Under the pieces are notes generated by a model that saw nothing but the letters and a program-made list of their open reading frames with translations, ran no database searches and was not told the DNA's origin. DNA of 64,000 nt from an uncultured Bartonella sp. Lineage in GTDB: Bacteria; Pseudomonadota; Alphaproteobacteria; Rhizobiales; Rhizobiaceae. Positions 1 to 8,856 of this stretch are shown here, piece by piece (position 1 is the first letter of the stretch; every line of letters begins with the position of its first letter). A program made the translations under genes and the position numbers. The stretch is from contig CAMLCZ010000001.1 of the NCBI GenBank assembly GCA_946478665.1, positions 186,001-250,000 of the forward strand, read 5' to 3'.

Positions 1-261
1 TTATTTTTTAACGGTGTTTCCAAATGTTTGGAGCCCAACGGTTTGTTTGGATTTTCAACTGAAATCCTTTCATTGGATGCATTCAAAGGTAGCGACTATA
101 GCGTTGGTCCACACCAACGATTTGCCCACCAACAACGATATATTGAAACAGAATTGGTTGATAATAAGCTCCGTCTTGTTGATGTTGAAGATATTACCGT
201 GCGTGCAGAACAGGGTGAACCAGTGCCTGGACAATTATATTTGGTTGAAAAGATAGTTTAA
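1..261 (+). CDS. C-terminal part of a predicted SAM-dependent methyltransferase (COG4976-like)
   Basis: The frame is open from the first base of the window and stops at 261, so only the last 86 residues are present. The visible part has LFGFSTE, a GPHQRFAHQQRYIE stretch and an EQGEPVPGQLYLVEK ending. This resembles the end of the TPR-associated class I methyltransferases, in which a glycine-rich strand, a Tyr/His-rich segment and a terminal 'QGEPVPG' strand recur. The SAM-binding motifs would lie upstream, outside the window. The substrate is unknown. The TTG at 28 could be called as a start but lies inside the domain, so the gene is best read as a 5'-truncated fragment caused by the window edge. 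Confidence 0.6.
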   Translation, partial: LFFNGVSKCLEPNGLFGFSTEILSLDAFKGSDYSVGPHQRFAHQQRYIETELVDNKLRLVDVEDITVRAEQGEPVPGQLYLVEKIV

Positions 262-362
262 CTCACTTTTTGAATATGTTTTTCATTGACGAAGAATTCA
301 ATCGTTATTAATGCGGAATTATTCATTTAAATAAACTTTAATTATTATTCGCGGAGAAACTT

Positions 363-563
363 ATGCCACGTTGGTTAAAAATAACATTAAGTGTTATCGG
401 ATTTATAATCGCAATAAATTTGGGCCGGGCTATTGGTCATATGTCTGAGGAATCTCTTGGCAGTAATGTATCTATTATCATCTTGATCGTTGTTGTCGTC
501 TTTGTCGTTATATATGCTCGCAGAGACCAGATTAGATCATTCTTTGATAAAGATTCAAAATAG
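363..563 (+). CDS. Small two-helix membrane protein, function unknown
   Basis: This is a 66-residue protein with an ATG start and a clear GGAG ribosome site a few bases upstream. Two hydrophobic stretches are visible, at about residues 5-24 (ITLSVIGFIIAINLG) and 35-52 (SIIILIVVVVFVVIYA). They are separated by a short acidic loop and followed by a charged tail ending RRDQIRSFFDKDSK. This predicts a hairpin-like inner-membrane protein. It follows the methyltransferase fragment by about 100 bases on the same strand. I do not recognise a family, and nothing suggests a function. Confidence 0.55.
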   Translation: MPRWLKITLSVIGFIIAINLGRAIGHMSEESLGSNVSIIILIVVVVFVVIYARRDQIRSFFDKDSK

Positions 564-646
564 TTCCATAATATATCTTATGCGATCGCCAGGTGTTTAT
601 AGGACTGTCTCGGAATATCACTGAAATACCTGAACCTAACAGATTT

Positions 647-708
647 CAATACCGATATATGCCAACGTGTTATAACATGACGCCAAGCATTTATCGGTAT
701 TGTTTTTT
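647..708 (+). terminator. Candidate intrinsic terminator with a long loop
   Basis: The 11-base arm CAATACCGATA (647-657) is perfectly complementary to TATCGGTATTG (692-702). Six T residues follow (703-708). The loop is about 34 bases and contains a near-palindrome around GTTATAAC. It lies about 85 bases after the small membrane protein on the same strand, so it probably ends that transcript. The long loop lowers confidence. Confidence 0.4.
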
Positions 709-1053
709 CACCCGTGACACAAGTTCATATTGGTCATTTTTAAATTTTCTGACCATATCGGCATGACGTATACTTCTGGGCTCAGAATTTATTTTTCATC
801 AACATTTTTACTTTTTTATCGGTATTTTTACGAGCGACTATTATTTTCACTACTAACCATTGGAACAGACCACCGGTGCGCAGATGACGGGTTAGTTGCC
901 ATTAATGATTATGATAAGTCGAATTAAAATTCTAATTGCTGAAAAAGATGGAAAAGCATTGGCAGGGCTTTAATTTTAATTGCTAAATCGTCCCTACTCT
1001 ATTTCACAAACGTGTCGATTATAAGCCACAAGTACATTGTCAGCATTGTTAGC

Positions 1054-1103
1054 GTGCCGTTAGATGTATAACGGGGTGTGGCTTGATAAAGCCGGCACTT
1101 TTT
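1054..1103 (+). other. Branched stem structure followed by a T run
   Basis: GTGCC (1054-1058) pairs with GGCAC (1094-1098). Inside are a stem GTTA/TAAC (extendable to CCGTTA/TAACGG in an alternative pairing) and a stem GGCTT-GATA-AAGCC (1080-1093). Five T residues follow at 1099-1103. It may be a terminator, or the 3' end of a small RNA on the plus strand. It also lies about 35 bases beyond the stop of the minus-strand hydrolase gene. Confidence 0.3.
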
Positions 1104-1132
1104 AGTTATCCCTATGGAAATATTGCGTTTTT

Positions 1133-1942
1133 CTAAGCATCTACCTCAAAGGTTAAGCCGTGATAGGCAGGCTCAACATTTTCTGGCGTGTATTTTGAGA
1201 CTTCGTCATAGTCCAAAGGAACATGCATATGGGTTAAAATCACCCGTTTTGCGCCCAATTTTTGTGACCATTCAACTGCTTGATCGACAGAAAAATGGCT
1301 TGGATGTGTGCGATATTGCAAAGCATCGATAATAAGAACATCTAAATTTTTTAGATGAGCAGGCGTTTGTTCTGGAAATTTATTAACATCAGTGCAATAC
1401 GCCACATTGCCAACACGAAACCCAAGCGAATGGATATCGCCATGTATCTGTAAAACTGGGAATAGTGGGATTTCTCCACCTGGCCCTGAAATAACCAGTT
1501 CTTTATAAGGCGTTATTTGATGTCGTTTCAGAATTGGTGGATAATTGGATCCTTTTGGCGTCGTAAAACAATAACCAAAAGCTTCATTTAATCTTTTGAA
1601 CGTTGCATCATCAGCATAAATATCAATCAGTTGTTTTTTACTGATGGCATATGTGCGAAGGTCATCTATCCCATGGATATGATCGGCATGGGCATGGGTG
1701 TAAATCACTGATGTAATGTCATCGACATTGGCCGCAACCATTTGCGAACGAAAATCAGGCCCTGTATCAACAACGATAGTGGTTTTATCGCCGTTTGCCG
1801 CAATGCGTTGGATAAGCAGAGAAGCGCGATATCGATAATTTTTGGGATTATTAGGGTTACAAGCGCCCCAATCACCATTTGCCCGCGGAACCCCGGGAGA
1901 AGAGCCGCAACCAAGTATTGTAAACTTGTAGCGATCTTTCAT
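1133..1942 (-). CDS. MBL-fold metallo-hydrolase (PhnP/cyclic phosphodiesterase-like)
   Basis: This 269-residue protein belongs to the metallo-beta-lactamase superfamily. The zinc-binding motif HAHADH is at residues 83-88, and further ligands are probably in QIHGDIHSLG and the late LTHMHVP segment. The start, GCGSSPGVPRANGDWG, is characteristic of the PhnP-like phosphodiesterase subgroup. The natural substrate is not evident. Without phn genes nearby, a general phosphodiester hydrolase is the safest call. It follows tatD by 9 bases at the end of a long minus-strand gene series, and the metG–tatD–MBL order is common in Hyphomicrobiales. Confidence 0.85.
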   Translation of the reverse strand: MKDRYKFTILGCGSSPGVPRANGDWGACNPNNPKNYRYRASLLIQRIAANGDKTTIVVDTGPDFRSQMVAANVDDITSVIYTHAHADHIHGIDDLRTYAISKKQLIDIYADDATFKRLNEAFGYCFTTPKGSNYPPILKRHQITPYKELVISGPGGEIPLFPVLQIHGDIHSLGFRVGNVAYCTDVNKFPEQTPAHLKNLDVLIIDALQYRTHPSHFSVDQAVEWSQKLGAKRVILTHMHVPLDYDEVSKYTPENVEPAYHGLTFEVDA

Positions 1943-1951
1943 TGCCCTACC

Positions 1952-2725
1952 CTATTTCATCTTGGAGAAAATGCGAAACGCATTTTCAGTTGTTTTCTTT
2001 GCTATTTCGTCAAATTCTACATCTAATAGTTGTGCCAATACTAGCGCGGTTTGTTTAACAAAGGAAGGTTCATTTGTTTTACCACGATAAGGAACCGGTG
2101 CCAGATAGGGTGCATCTGTTTCAACAAGCAGACGATCATGCGGAACAGTCTTTGCAACTGAACGCACATTTTCAGCGCTTTTGAATGTCAATATTCCCGA
2201 AAACGAGACATAACCGCCAATCTCAACAGCTGTTCTTGCAAGTTTTTCTCCTGAAGAGAAACTGTGCAAAATAAAGGGAAAAGCCCCCTCTTTTGTTTGT
2301 TCTGTTAAAATCTCACCGGTATCATCATCGGCATCTCTTGTATGAATAACCAATGGCAATTGGCTTTCACGGGCAGCAATAATATGTTCGATAAAATTCC
2401 GTTTCTGCTCCGCTGGGGTCGCGTAATCGTAGTGGTAATCCAAACCGACTTCACCAATTGCTACAACTTTTGGCTGTTTGGCAAATTCCAGCAGTTTTTC
2501 CGCTGTTGTATCTGGTTCTTCATGGGAACTACTTGGATGTGTACCAACAGAACAAAATATATGTCCATGAGAATTTGATATATCCAAAAGGCGTTGCATA
2601 TTTCCAACCAAGGTTGAAATCGTGATCATGCGAGCGACACCTTCGGCTGCTGCACGTTGCAAAACACCGTCAATGTCTTGTGAAAGCTCATCAAAATCCA
2701 AATGGCAATGTGTATCAACAAGCAT
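1952..2725 (-). CDS. tatD: TatD-family metal-dependent hydrolase (DNase)
   Basis: About 257 residues forming a TIM-barrel amidohydrolase-type nuclease. The first metal motif is at the very start (VDTHCHLDF). Later come GEVGLDYHYD, PLVIHTRDADDD and LHSFSSG, and VETDAPYLAPVPYRGKTNEP near the end carries the conserved aspartate. I choose the ATG at 2725, which begins MLVDTHCHL as in the family; a TTG two codons upstream (2731) is also open. The gene begins 2 bases after the metG stop, so translation is probably coupled. The family has 3'-5' DNase activity; its role here is inferred as DNA repair or quality control. Confidence 0.9.
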   Translation of the reverse strand: MLVDTHCHLDFDELSQDIDGVLQRAAAEGVARMITISTLVGNMQRLLDISNSHGHIFCSVGTHPSSSHEEPDTTAEKLLEFAKQPKVVAIGEVGLDYHYDYATPAEQKRNFIEHIIAARESQLPLVIHTRDADDDTGEILTEQTKEGAFPFILHSFSSGEKLARTAVEIGGYVSFSGILTFKSAENVRSVAKTVPHDRLLVETDAPYLAPVPYRGKTNEPSFVKQTALVLAQLLDVEFDEIAKKTTENAFRIFSKMK

Positions 2726-2727
2726 AA

Positions 2728-4275
2728 TCAAGCTTCTTCATCTTTTGGAACATAACGCGGAAATACTGGTTCCGGAGCTGGCAACTTAACACCTGCCGCC
2801 ATATGGCTATCTAGCACATAATGCAACTGACGTTCATTTTCTTTAATGCCAAGCAAATCGAGTAATTTAGACGCCGATTGCGGAATAAAAGGACACAGCA
2901 TAATGGCAGTTTTGCGCAACACTTCCACTGTTACATAGAGAACCGTAGAGAACCGTTCCATATCGGTCTTTCGCAATGCCCATGGTTCCTCTGTTGCAAA
3001 ATAGCGATTTGCATCGGCCACGACGGCAAAAATACCAGCTAATGCCAAATGTGGTGCCTGACGGGCCATCATCTCTTGTGCATTTTCCAACGCTTTATCA
3101 CATTTGTTGAGCAGTTCTTCATCCTGTGGCAGGAACTTTCCATGTTCAGGAACCAAGCCATCGCAGTTTTTTGCAAGCATGGATAAGGATCTCTGCGCAA
3201 GATTGCCCAGATCATTTGCCAAATCGGCATTGGTTCTATTTACAATAGCGTCATGGCTGTAACTACCATCTTGGCCGAAGGGAACCTCACGCAAAAAGAA
3301 ATAGCGCACTTGGTCAAGTCCGTAATGTTCGACCATGGTGAATGGGTCGATCACATTGCCCACAGATTTCGACATTTTTTCGCCGCGGTTTAATAAAAAG
3401 CCATGGGCAAAAACCCGCTTTGGCAATTCTATACCAGCAGACATCAAAAATGCTGGCCAATAAATTGCGTGAAAACGAATAATATCTTTACCGATAATAT
3501 GAGCATTCGCTGGCCAAAAGCCTGCTTTTTCAGAATTAGGATCTGGAAAACCTGTGGCTGTCAGATAGTTTGTTAAAGCATCAACCCAAACATACATAAC
3601 GTGCTTTGGATTACCAGGAACTGGAACACCCCAATTGAACGTTGTTCGCGATATCGATAAATCTTTCAAACCTGATTTTACAAAGCTGATAATTTCGTTG
3701 CGACGTTCATTGGGTCCAATAAAATCTGGATTTTTTTCGTAAAATTCAAGTAGCCGCTCTTCATAACGCGACAAACGGAAGAAATAGCTTTCCTCTTCAT
3801 TCCATTCTACTGGCGACCCAACCTCTTTCTCACGACGAATACCATCATCGCAAACTTCTGTGTCGCTTTCATCGTAATAGGCTTCCTGCCTAACCGAATA
3901 CCAACCAGCATAGCGATCAAGATATATATCGCCATTGTCTTCCATTCTTTTCCAAATGGCTTGACAGGCTTTCAGATGCCGCTCTTCTGTCGTTCTAATA
4001 AAATCATTATTAGAAACATTCAGTACTTTGAGCATATTTTGAAAAACCGCACTGTTACGATCAGCGAGTTCTTGCGGCGTAAGCCCCTGCTTTTCCGCTG
4101 TTTGCTGCATTTTCAAACCATGTTCATCAGTACCCGAAAGAAAAAATACATCTTTTCCATTTGCACGCTGAAAACGTGCCATTGCATCCGTTGCAATAGC
4201 ATTATACGCATGACCAATATGAGGATTACCATTAGGATAAAAGATTGGTGTCGTTATATAAAATTTTTCACGCAT
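2728..4275 (-). CDS. metG: Methionyl-tRNA synthetase
   Basis: This 515-residue cytosolic enzyme charges tRNA-Met. The class I HIGH signature is at residues 19-22 (NPHIGHAYN), and the KMSKS loop appears as [14 protein letters not shown] near residue 300. It is the short form without the C-terminal tRNA-binding (Trbp111-like) domain. The linker lacks the full four-cysteine zinc knuckle of the E. coli type, as usual in the shorter MetG2-type proteins. It lies between holB (82-base gap) and tatD (2-base gap) in one co-directional series. Confidence 0.95.
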   Translation of the reverse strand: MREKFYITTPIFYPNGNPHIGHAYNAIATDAMARFQRANGKDVFFLSGTDEHGLKMQQTAEKQGLTPQELADRNSAVFQNMLKVLNVSNNDFIRTTEERHLKACQAIWKRMEDNGDIYLDRYAGWYSVRQEAYYDESDTEVCDDGIRREKEVGSPVEWNEEESYFFRLSRYEERLLEFYEKNPDFIGPNERRNEIISFVKSGLKDLSISRTTFNWGVPVPGNPKHVMYVWVDALTNYLTATGFPDPNSEKAGFWPANAHIIGKDIIRFHAIYWPAFLMSAGIELPKRVFAHGFLLNRGEKMSKSVGNVIDPFTMVEHYGLDQVRYFFLREVPFGQDGSYSHDAIVNRTNADLANDLGNLAQRSLSMLAKNCDGLVPEHGKFLPQDEELLNKCDKALENAQEMMARQAPHLALAGIFAVVADANRYFATEEPWALRKTDMERFSTVLYVTVEVLRKTAIMLCPFIPQSASKLLDLLGIKENERQLHYVLDSHMAAGVKLPAPEPVFPRYVPKDEEA

Positions 4276-4357
4276 GTCATGCCCGTTTTTAAATTGTCAG
4301 CTTTTGAATTTGGAATAACGCGAGTTAACGCACTTGTCACGGAAAATCCGTATTTTA

Positions 4358-5389
4358 TCAAGCTCTGTTTATCACTTTATGACATTTGTAAAGCACGTTG
4401 ATAATGAATTGCTTTTTATCAAGATTAAAAGATTCTGTTTGTCCTATCTCACGGGAAACTTCATTCCATAATTCAGAATATTCTTTAGCCGAATTAATAT
4501 TCCCCAAAAATGCAAATTGTTTTGCTTTATCAGCCAGAATACCGAGTAAATTTTCGCAAAATTGCTGAAATTGTATAACAGCTTCGCTGCCCGACAAGGC
4601 TTGGGCTACCGATTGAGCTTTTATAACATCGAATGATGGTTGAGCAAAAATTTCCTGTTGGGTACGAATAATTTCCATACCACCATAGCAAAGCAGAAGT
4701 GCTGCCTTCCTGACACTACCGCTGGACTCAGCTATTATTGCGTCCAATTCAGCGGCGGACGGTAACTGATTTGCCAATACATGGTTTAATGCGGAATGCA
4801 TATCGTTATATTCAAGTGCACGAAATTCAATGGAATGACAACGGGAACGAATTGTTGGCAATAGACGACCTGAAAAATGCGATATCAGAATAAACAAGGT
4901 TTTTGCTGGTGGCTCTTCCAATGTTTTAAGAATACCGTTTGCCGCCGCCCTGTTCATATCATCAGCTGTGTCGACAATCACCACTCGCCACCCTCCATCA
5001 TAGGATGTTTGGCCAAGAAAGCGATTGGCTTCCCGCACGTCGTCAACCGTTATGCCGGTGGCAAAACGCTCTGTTTTTGCATCATAACGTCTGGTTAAAT
5101 GGAGAACAGCCGGATGACTTGCCTGTGCTATTTGTCGCCAAATCGGAGACTCTTTATCAGGTGTTATAAAACCATCTGGACTATCGGTAATAATGTTCCA
5201 TGCAAGTTGAAAAGCCAATGTTGCTTTCCCTATGCCTTGGGGGCCTTCAAACAGCAATGCATGATGAAGCCTGCCCTCTTCTCTCATACGTTTTATCGAG
5301 TCGATTATTTTTTTATGACCATAGAGCTGATTATTTTGCGAAGGACGAATTATGCCATCAATATCATCATATTGTTTCGGCGTTTCCAT
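4358..5389 (-). CDS. holB: DNA polymerase III subunit delta'
   Basis: 343 residues. This is a clamp-loader subunit of the AAA+ superfamily that helps place the beta clamp on DNA. The Walker A-like GPQGIGKATLA lies at about residues 49-59. A sensor-type DTADDMNRAAANGILKTLEEP follows, with the SRC motif in TIRSRCHSIEF. The start overlaps the tmk stop by 23 bases, a tight coupling typical of the tmk–holB pair. metG follows 82 bases downstream. Confidence 0.9.
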   Translation of the reverse strand: METPKQYDDIDGIIRPSQNNQLYGHKKIIDSIKRMREEGRLHHALLFEGPQGIGKATLAFQLAWNIITDSPDGFITPDKESPIWRQIAQASHPAVLHLTRRYDAKTERFATGITVDDVREANRFLGQTSYDGGWRVVIVDTADDMNRAAANGILKTLEEPPAKTLFILISHFSGRLLPTIRSRCHSIEFRALEYNDMHSALNHVLANQLPSAAELDAIIAESSGSVRKAALLLCYGGMEIIRTQQEIFAQPSFDVIKAQSVAQALSGSEAVIQFQQFCENLLGILADKAKQFAFLGNINSAKEYSELWNEVSREIGQTESFNLDKKQFIINVLYKCHKVINRA

Positions 5390-6038
5390 GTTTACTCGTG
5401 TTTCCGTTATTTAAAAATTCATCGCAAATTCTAGTGATATCTTGGGTTATATCATCAATACTCTTACGAGCGTCGATAATACGACATCTTTTAAAGTCGC
5501 TTTTCGCGATAGCTAAAAAGGCTGTCCGTCGTTGTTCCTGAATATCAAGCGTATCTTTTTCAAAACGATCAACGATTGACAAGGCAGCTCTACGTTTTTC
5601 TGCCCGTTGCATTCCTATTTTAGCTGGAAGATCCAATATGAATGTAAGATCCGGTTTATAATTTAAAATAGCTGTTTTTTCCAACAAGGAAATATAATTT
5701 TCCGAATCTGAAAAACCGTTGCCCTGATAAACTCGCGTTGAATCAATATATCTGTCACAAAGCACAATTTTTCCAGCTTTGAGCGCAGGGGCAATAAGCT
5801 CTGAAACATGATCCGCCCTAGCGCCGGCAAATAACACCGATTCTATAATGGCGCCGTATTTTTCAGCATAGCCAGAAAGAAGAACATAGCGAACTGCTTC
5901 GCTGCCGGCTGTTCCACCAGGTTCACGTGTTACTATAACTTCATAATCTTTTTTACGAAGATATTCTGCTAAGGCATTGATTTGGGTAGACTTCCCCGCT
6001 CCTTCTCCACCTTCAAATGTTATGAAACAACCGTGCAC
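5367..6038 (-). CDS. tmk: Thymidylate kinase
   Basis: 223 residues. It phosphorylates dTMP to dTDP. The P-loop EGGEGAGKST is at residues 9-18. VTREPGGTAGSE carries the Arg of the substrate site, and DRYIDSTRVYQG is the DRY-type motif. A lid region with RRAALSIVDRFE follows. The start codon is GTG at 6038. The 3' end overlaps holB by 23 bases, and the dac-like gene ends 26 bases upstream, so the genes are probably co-transcribed. The protein is slightly longer than the usual 205-215 residues because of a C-terminal tail. Confidence 0.95.
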   Translation of the reverse strand: MHGCFITFEGGEGAGKSTQINALAEYLRKKDYEVIVTREPGGTAGSEAVRYVLLSGYAEKYGAIIESVLFAGARADHVSELIAPALKAGKIVLCDRYIDSTRVYQGNGFSDSENYISLLEKTAILNYKPDLTFILDLPAKIGMQRAEKRRAALSIVDRFEKDTLDIQEQRRTAFLAIAKSDFKRCRIIDARKSIDDITQDITRICDEFLNNGNTSKHGNAETI

Positions 6039-6064
6039 AGCCCGACCTTTTATTTATTCATCAG

Positions 6065-7231
6065 TTAACGAAAATAATGACGCAATCTTCCAACCGTAAG
6101 CTCATAAAGCGCGTCTTTAGTTTTTCCTGTTAATCCCGTTTCTTCAACATTCTCAGCGGTAAATACAGGGCTTTCAATCAGTAAGTTTTTGTCGAAGTAG
6201 ATCTTTAAAGTTCCGACAGCCACCCCTTCTTTCACCGGTGCATTCAATGGTCCTTGATAAACTATTTTCGCACGTATCATAGTATTTTTTTGCTGATAAA
6301 GCATGATACCTACTGGTTCTTTGACAATAAGGGAAACCTTTGATTTTTCTCCACCAAACACACGCGCGTAACCAACAGTCTGATTTTTATCAAAAACCAA
6401 TTTTCTTGAAAAAGACGAAAAGCCCCAGTCGAATAAGCGGATAGCCTCTGCTGTTCTTTCCTTGTCACTTTTCGTCCCATTCATAACCAGAAATAATTGT
6501 CTGTTATTCCTGTTAACAGTTATAGCAGTAGAAAAACCAGACTTTTCACTATACGCATTAACAAGACCATCTGAACCCTTATACAACGTTAAAAACGGGT
6601 TTTTGTTTCGTTGTGTAATTTTATTCCAGGTAATTTCTGGCTCTTTATAAAGCTGAAACAATTGTGGGTAATTTGCTGACAAATGTTGCGACAGTTTCGC
6701 GATATCTTTTGCGGTCGTATACTGTCCTTCTTGCGGCAAGCCTGTTGCATTAACAAAATGACTATTTACTAGCCCCAATTCGGCTGCACGTGAATTCATT
6801 AACTTTGCAAATTCGGTTTCATTACCCGCGACACCTTCAGCTAATGTAATTGCTGCGTCATTGCCATTTGCGATAATCATGCCCCGCAAAAGATCTAAAA
6901 CACTAACTTCCTTATTAACGGCTGCAAACATCGTGGAGGTACGTGATGGCGCGCCACCAGTTTTCCACGCAAAAGTACTTACTTTAAACGTTTGGGTTGG
7001 CGTTAGTTTTCCCGTTTCTAACAAGTGAAATACAACTTCCGCTGTCATCAATTTTGTTAAAGATGCCGGTTCAAAGCGCGCGGAACTGTCTTTTTCAAAA
7101 AGAACTGCCCCCGTTTCACCATCAATCATGATCGCTTGTGTGGCTGGCGTTTGATATTCTTGTGCTAATACAGGCGTCACAACAGATGCTATTAGAAGCA
7201 TAGTCAGAAAACGGATAGCTGTGATGCGCAT
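6065..7231 (-). CDS. D-alanyl-D-alanine carboxypeptidase family protein (DacF-like) with altered motifs
   Basis: 388 residues with a signal peptide (cleavage near residue 23, PVLAQ). A penicillin-binding-protein class S11 peptidase domain is followed by a C-terminal beta domain and an amphipathic tail (LTVGRLRHYF). The nucleophile motif SLTK is intact at residues 57-60. The second motif, normally SxN, reads NGN at 122-124. At the place of the usual KTG, after DGL at 221-223, the residues are VNA. The fold and export are clear, but activity is uncertain. The gene lies between rlpA and tmk on the same strand, so a cell-wall role is likely. Confidence 0.8.
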   Translation of the reverse strand: MRITAIRFLTMLLIASVVTPVLAQEYQTPATQAIMIDGETGAVLFEKDSSARFEPASLTKLMTAEVVFHLLETGKLTPTQTFKVSTFAWKTGGAPSRTSTMFAAVNKEVSVLDLLRGMIIANGNDAAITLAEGVAGNETEFAKLMNSRAAELGLVNSHFVNATGLPQEGQYTTAKDIAKLSQHLSANYPQLFQLYKEPEITWNKITQRNKNPFLTLYKGSDGLVNAYSEKSGFSTAITVNRNNRQLFLVMNGTKSDKERTAEAIRLFDWGFSSFSRKLVFDKNQTVGYARVFGGEKSKVSLIVKEPVGIMLYQQKNTMIRAKIVYQGPLNAPVKEGVAVGTLKIYFDKNLLIESPVFTAENVEETGLTGKTKDALYELTVGRLRHYFR

Positions 7232-7292
7232 GATTTATCTCCGTGACAGGGAGTTATCACCATATACAGCCAAGGCATATAAGTGGCTTTAT

Positions 7293-8393
7293 TTATCTAT
7301 TTTCAGTTGCAAAGGCGTTATTAACACCAGTGTTCCACGCAAGTTCAAGCGAATGTGTCGCACTATTCGTATTATTGAATGAGACCGTCTTTTGTGCAGA
7401 ATCCGCAGTATTCACAGCATTATCATTATTTTTTTCTACTTTTTGCTGCGATTTTGTTTGATGTGAATCTGTGGCCTTAGCTGTTTTATCTAAAGCCTCA
7501 TCAAAAGCATGGTTTGCCTTTGGTTGTTCTTTTTCATCAGCAAATGCAACCCATTGTTGTTCTTTTGGCTTTTCCGTAACGACTGGACCAACTTTTGGTA
7601 ATTTAGGCAGATTTGTAATCGTCTGTGGCGTGGCTAACTCATCAAACGGAATAGTATTCATATCCGCGTTGGCATTCATCGGTTGCGTAGTAGATGATTG
7701 CGCATTATCGAGTTTTACACCGGACATTGCCAACAATGTATCGGACGTGATGTTGCCTGGCTTATAGGATGCCACCAAATAATCATTGTCATTTTTATCG
7801 ATTGGTGCTCTGCCGACATACTCTATTTTTACGGTTGCTAAACCATCATCCTTATAGTCCAGCATTGTAGCCGCTTGTTTAGATAAATCAATGACGCGGT
7901 TAGCAACATGCGGACCACGATCATTAACGCGGACAATAATCGAAGAACCGTTTTCCATATTGGTAACACGTGCATAACTTGGAAGCGGCATTGTTGGATG
8001 GGCAGCCGTTAGACCATTCATATCGTAAACTTCACCATTGGCAGTAAGGCGGCCGTTAAATTCGGCACCATACCATGAAGCTTTGCCGACTTTTTCATAT
8101 ACTTTTTCGGCAGCACCAAATACTGGCATACCCTCAACATGATAAGCCTTTGTCATTGATTTTGACACTTTTGGTTTTGAGGCTTTATTTTTTGACGTCT
8201 GAACTGGTTTTTGAATAGGCACGGCGGTATGGAGCTCAGCCTGTTCAGCATTTGGCTTATTGGTTGAAACGCTTGAAACAGTTTTTGTATTGTTGGCGCA
8301 GCCGGCAAGCAAAATAGATGAAAGCGAGAAGATAATTCCGCAAAAAAGCGTAGACTTTTTAGTTCCGAAATTTTCTTTGTTACCTAATGACAT
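7293..8393 (-). CDS. rlpA: RlpA-family septal ring lytic transglycosylase lipoprotein
   Basis: 366 residues. A lipoprotein signal ends in LLAGC, with the lipidated Cys at residue 32. A Lys/Ser/Thr-rich linker follows. The double-psi beta-barrel domain begins at VGKASWYGAEFNGRLTANG and contains TAAHPTMPLPS and VRVNDRGP, with the His and Asp expected for catalysis in RlpA. The C-terminal third is rich in Thr, Asn, Gln and Lys and shows no recognisable SPOR domain, so septal targeting may differ from the E. coli type. A CtrA-like box lies about 120 bases upstream. The dac-like gene follows. Confidence 0.88.
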   Translation of the reverse strand: MSLGNKENFGTKKSTLFCGIIFSLSSILLAGCANNTKTVSSVSTNKPNAEQAELHTAVPIQKPVQTSKNKASKPKVSKSMTKAYHVEGMPVFGAAEKVYEKVGKASWYGAEFNGRLTANGEVYDMNGLTAAHPTMPLPSYARVTNMENGSSIIVRVNDRGPHVANRVIDLSKQAATMLDYKDDGLATVKIEYVGRAPIDKNDNDYLVASYKPGNITSDTLLAMSGVKLDNAQSSTTQPMNANADMNTIPFDELATPQTITNLPKLPKVGPVVTEKPKEQQWVAFADEKEQPKANHAFDEALDKTAKATDSHQTKSQQKVEKNNDNAVNTADSAQKTVSFNNTNSATHSLELAWNTGVNNAFATENR

Positions 8394-8780
8394 CTGTTAA
8401 TCCGTTCAATCTTCTTTCACCAGAAACCAATCCAGTGACTTAACCGGTTCTTTTGCATGCATCGAAAAATGCATGAGCCTCTAAACCCGATCATGTGTCG
8501 AGACGGCGCATCATTAACACAACATTAATAAATATTTAAGATTCGTTTACGATATCCAACCTTATTTTCTTTAGATATCGTTAACAACGAGAGGATTGAG
8601 AAATAACTTCTTAACAAAATGTCGTTTTTGTTTTGTAACTATATCGTCACAAAATCACCCGAAAACAATTGTTTTAGCAGAAAACGATGCCCATCAATGC
8701 CGCTGAAAAGCTGCTGTCGCGCGATGACATACAAAAAACGAGGACATACGGAAAACGAAAAAAGATCTGAGAAAATAAAA
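8394..8780. other. Promoter region between rlpA and tRNA-Lys
   Basis: Nearly 390 AT-rich bases with no open frame worth calling. It should hold the rlpA promoter on the minus strand. The notable element is TTAA-N7-TTAA at 8514-8528. Two more TTAAC pentamers lie at 8581 and 8611. Near 8453 the string GCATGCATCG...GCATG gives a small hairpin of unclear role. Confidence 0.5.
8514..8528 (-). promoter_or_regulatory. CtrA-type binding box upstream of rlpA
   Basis: The sequence reads TTAA, seven bases (CACAACA), TTAA. This matches the TTAA-N7-TTAA consensus recognised by the alphaproteobacterial cell-cycle regulator CtrA. It lies 121-135 bases before the rlpA start, a plausible distance for promoter control. 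The window also encodes DivK, which acts in the CtrA phosphorelay. In AT-rich DNA such a match can arise by chance. Confidence 0.45.
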
Positions 8781-8856
8781 TGGTGAGCGCGCAGGGATTC
8801 GAACCCTGGACCTACTGATTAAAAGTCAGTTGCTCTACCGGCTGAGCTACGCGCTC
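8781..8856 (-). tRNA. tRNA-Lys (UUU)
   Basis: A complete cloverleaf on the minus strand with the 3' CCA encoded (8781-8783). The acceptor is GAGCGCG. The D-arm contains AGCTCAGCCGGTAGAGC. The anticodon stem ACTGA/TCAGT holds the loop CTTTTAA with anticodon TTT. The T-arm contains GGTTCGAATCC. Confidence 0.97.

Larger units (their letters stand above)
564..1132. other. Intergenic region with no convincing gene
   Basis: About 570 bases without a recognisable protein. One short plus-strand open frame (730-927) has a low-complexity, Phe/Tyr-rich translation and no good ribosome site, and I reject it. The stretch holds a terminator-like inverted repeat at 647-708 and a multi-stem structure ending in a T run at 1054-1103, both listed separately. 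The string TTATCGGTATT occurs twice, at about 691 and 817. Confidence 0.6.

Noticed and set aside
730-927. 65-codon plus-strand open frame
   Set aside because: Phe/Tyr/Ser-rich translation typical of AT-rich noncoding DNA, no ribosome site and no family resemblance.
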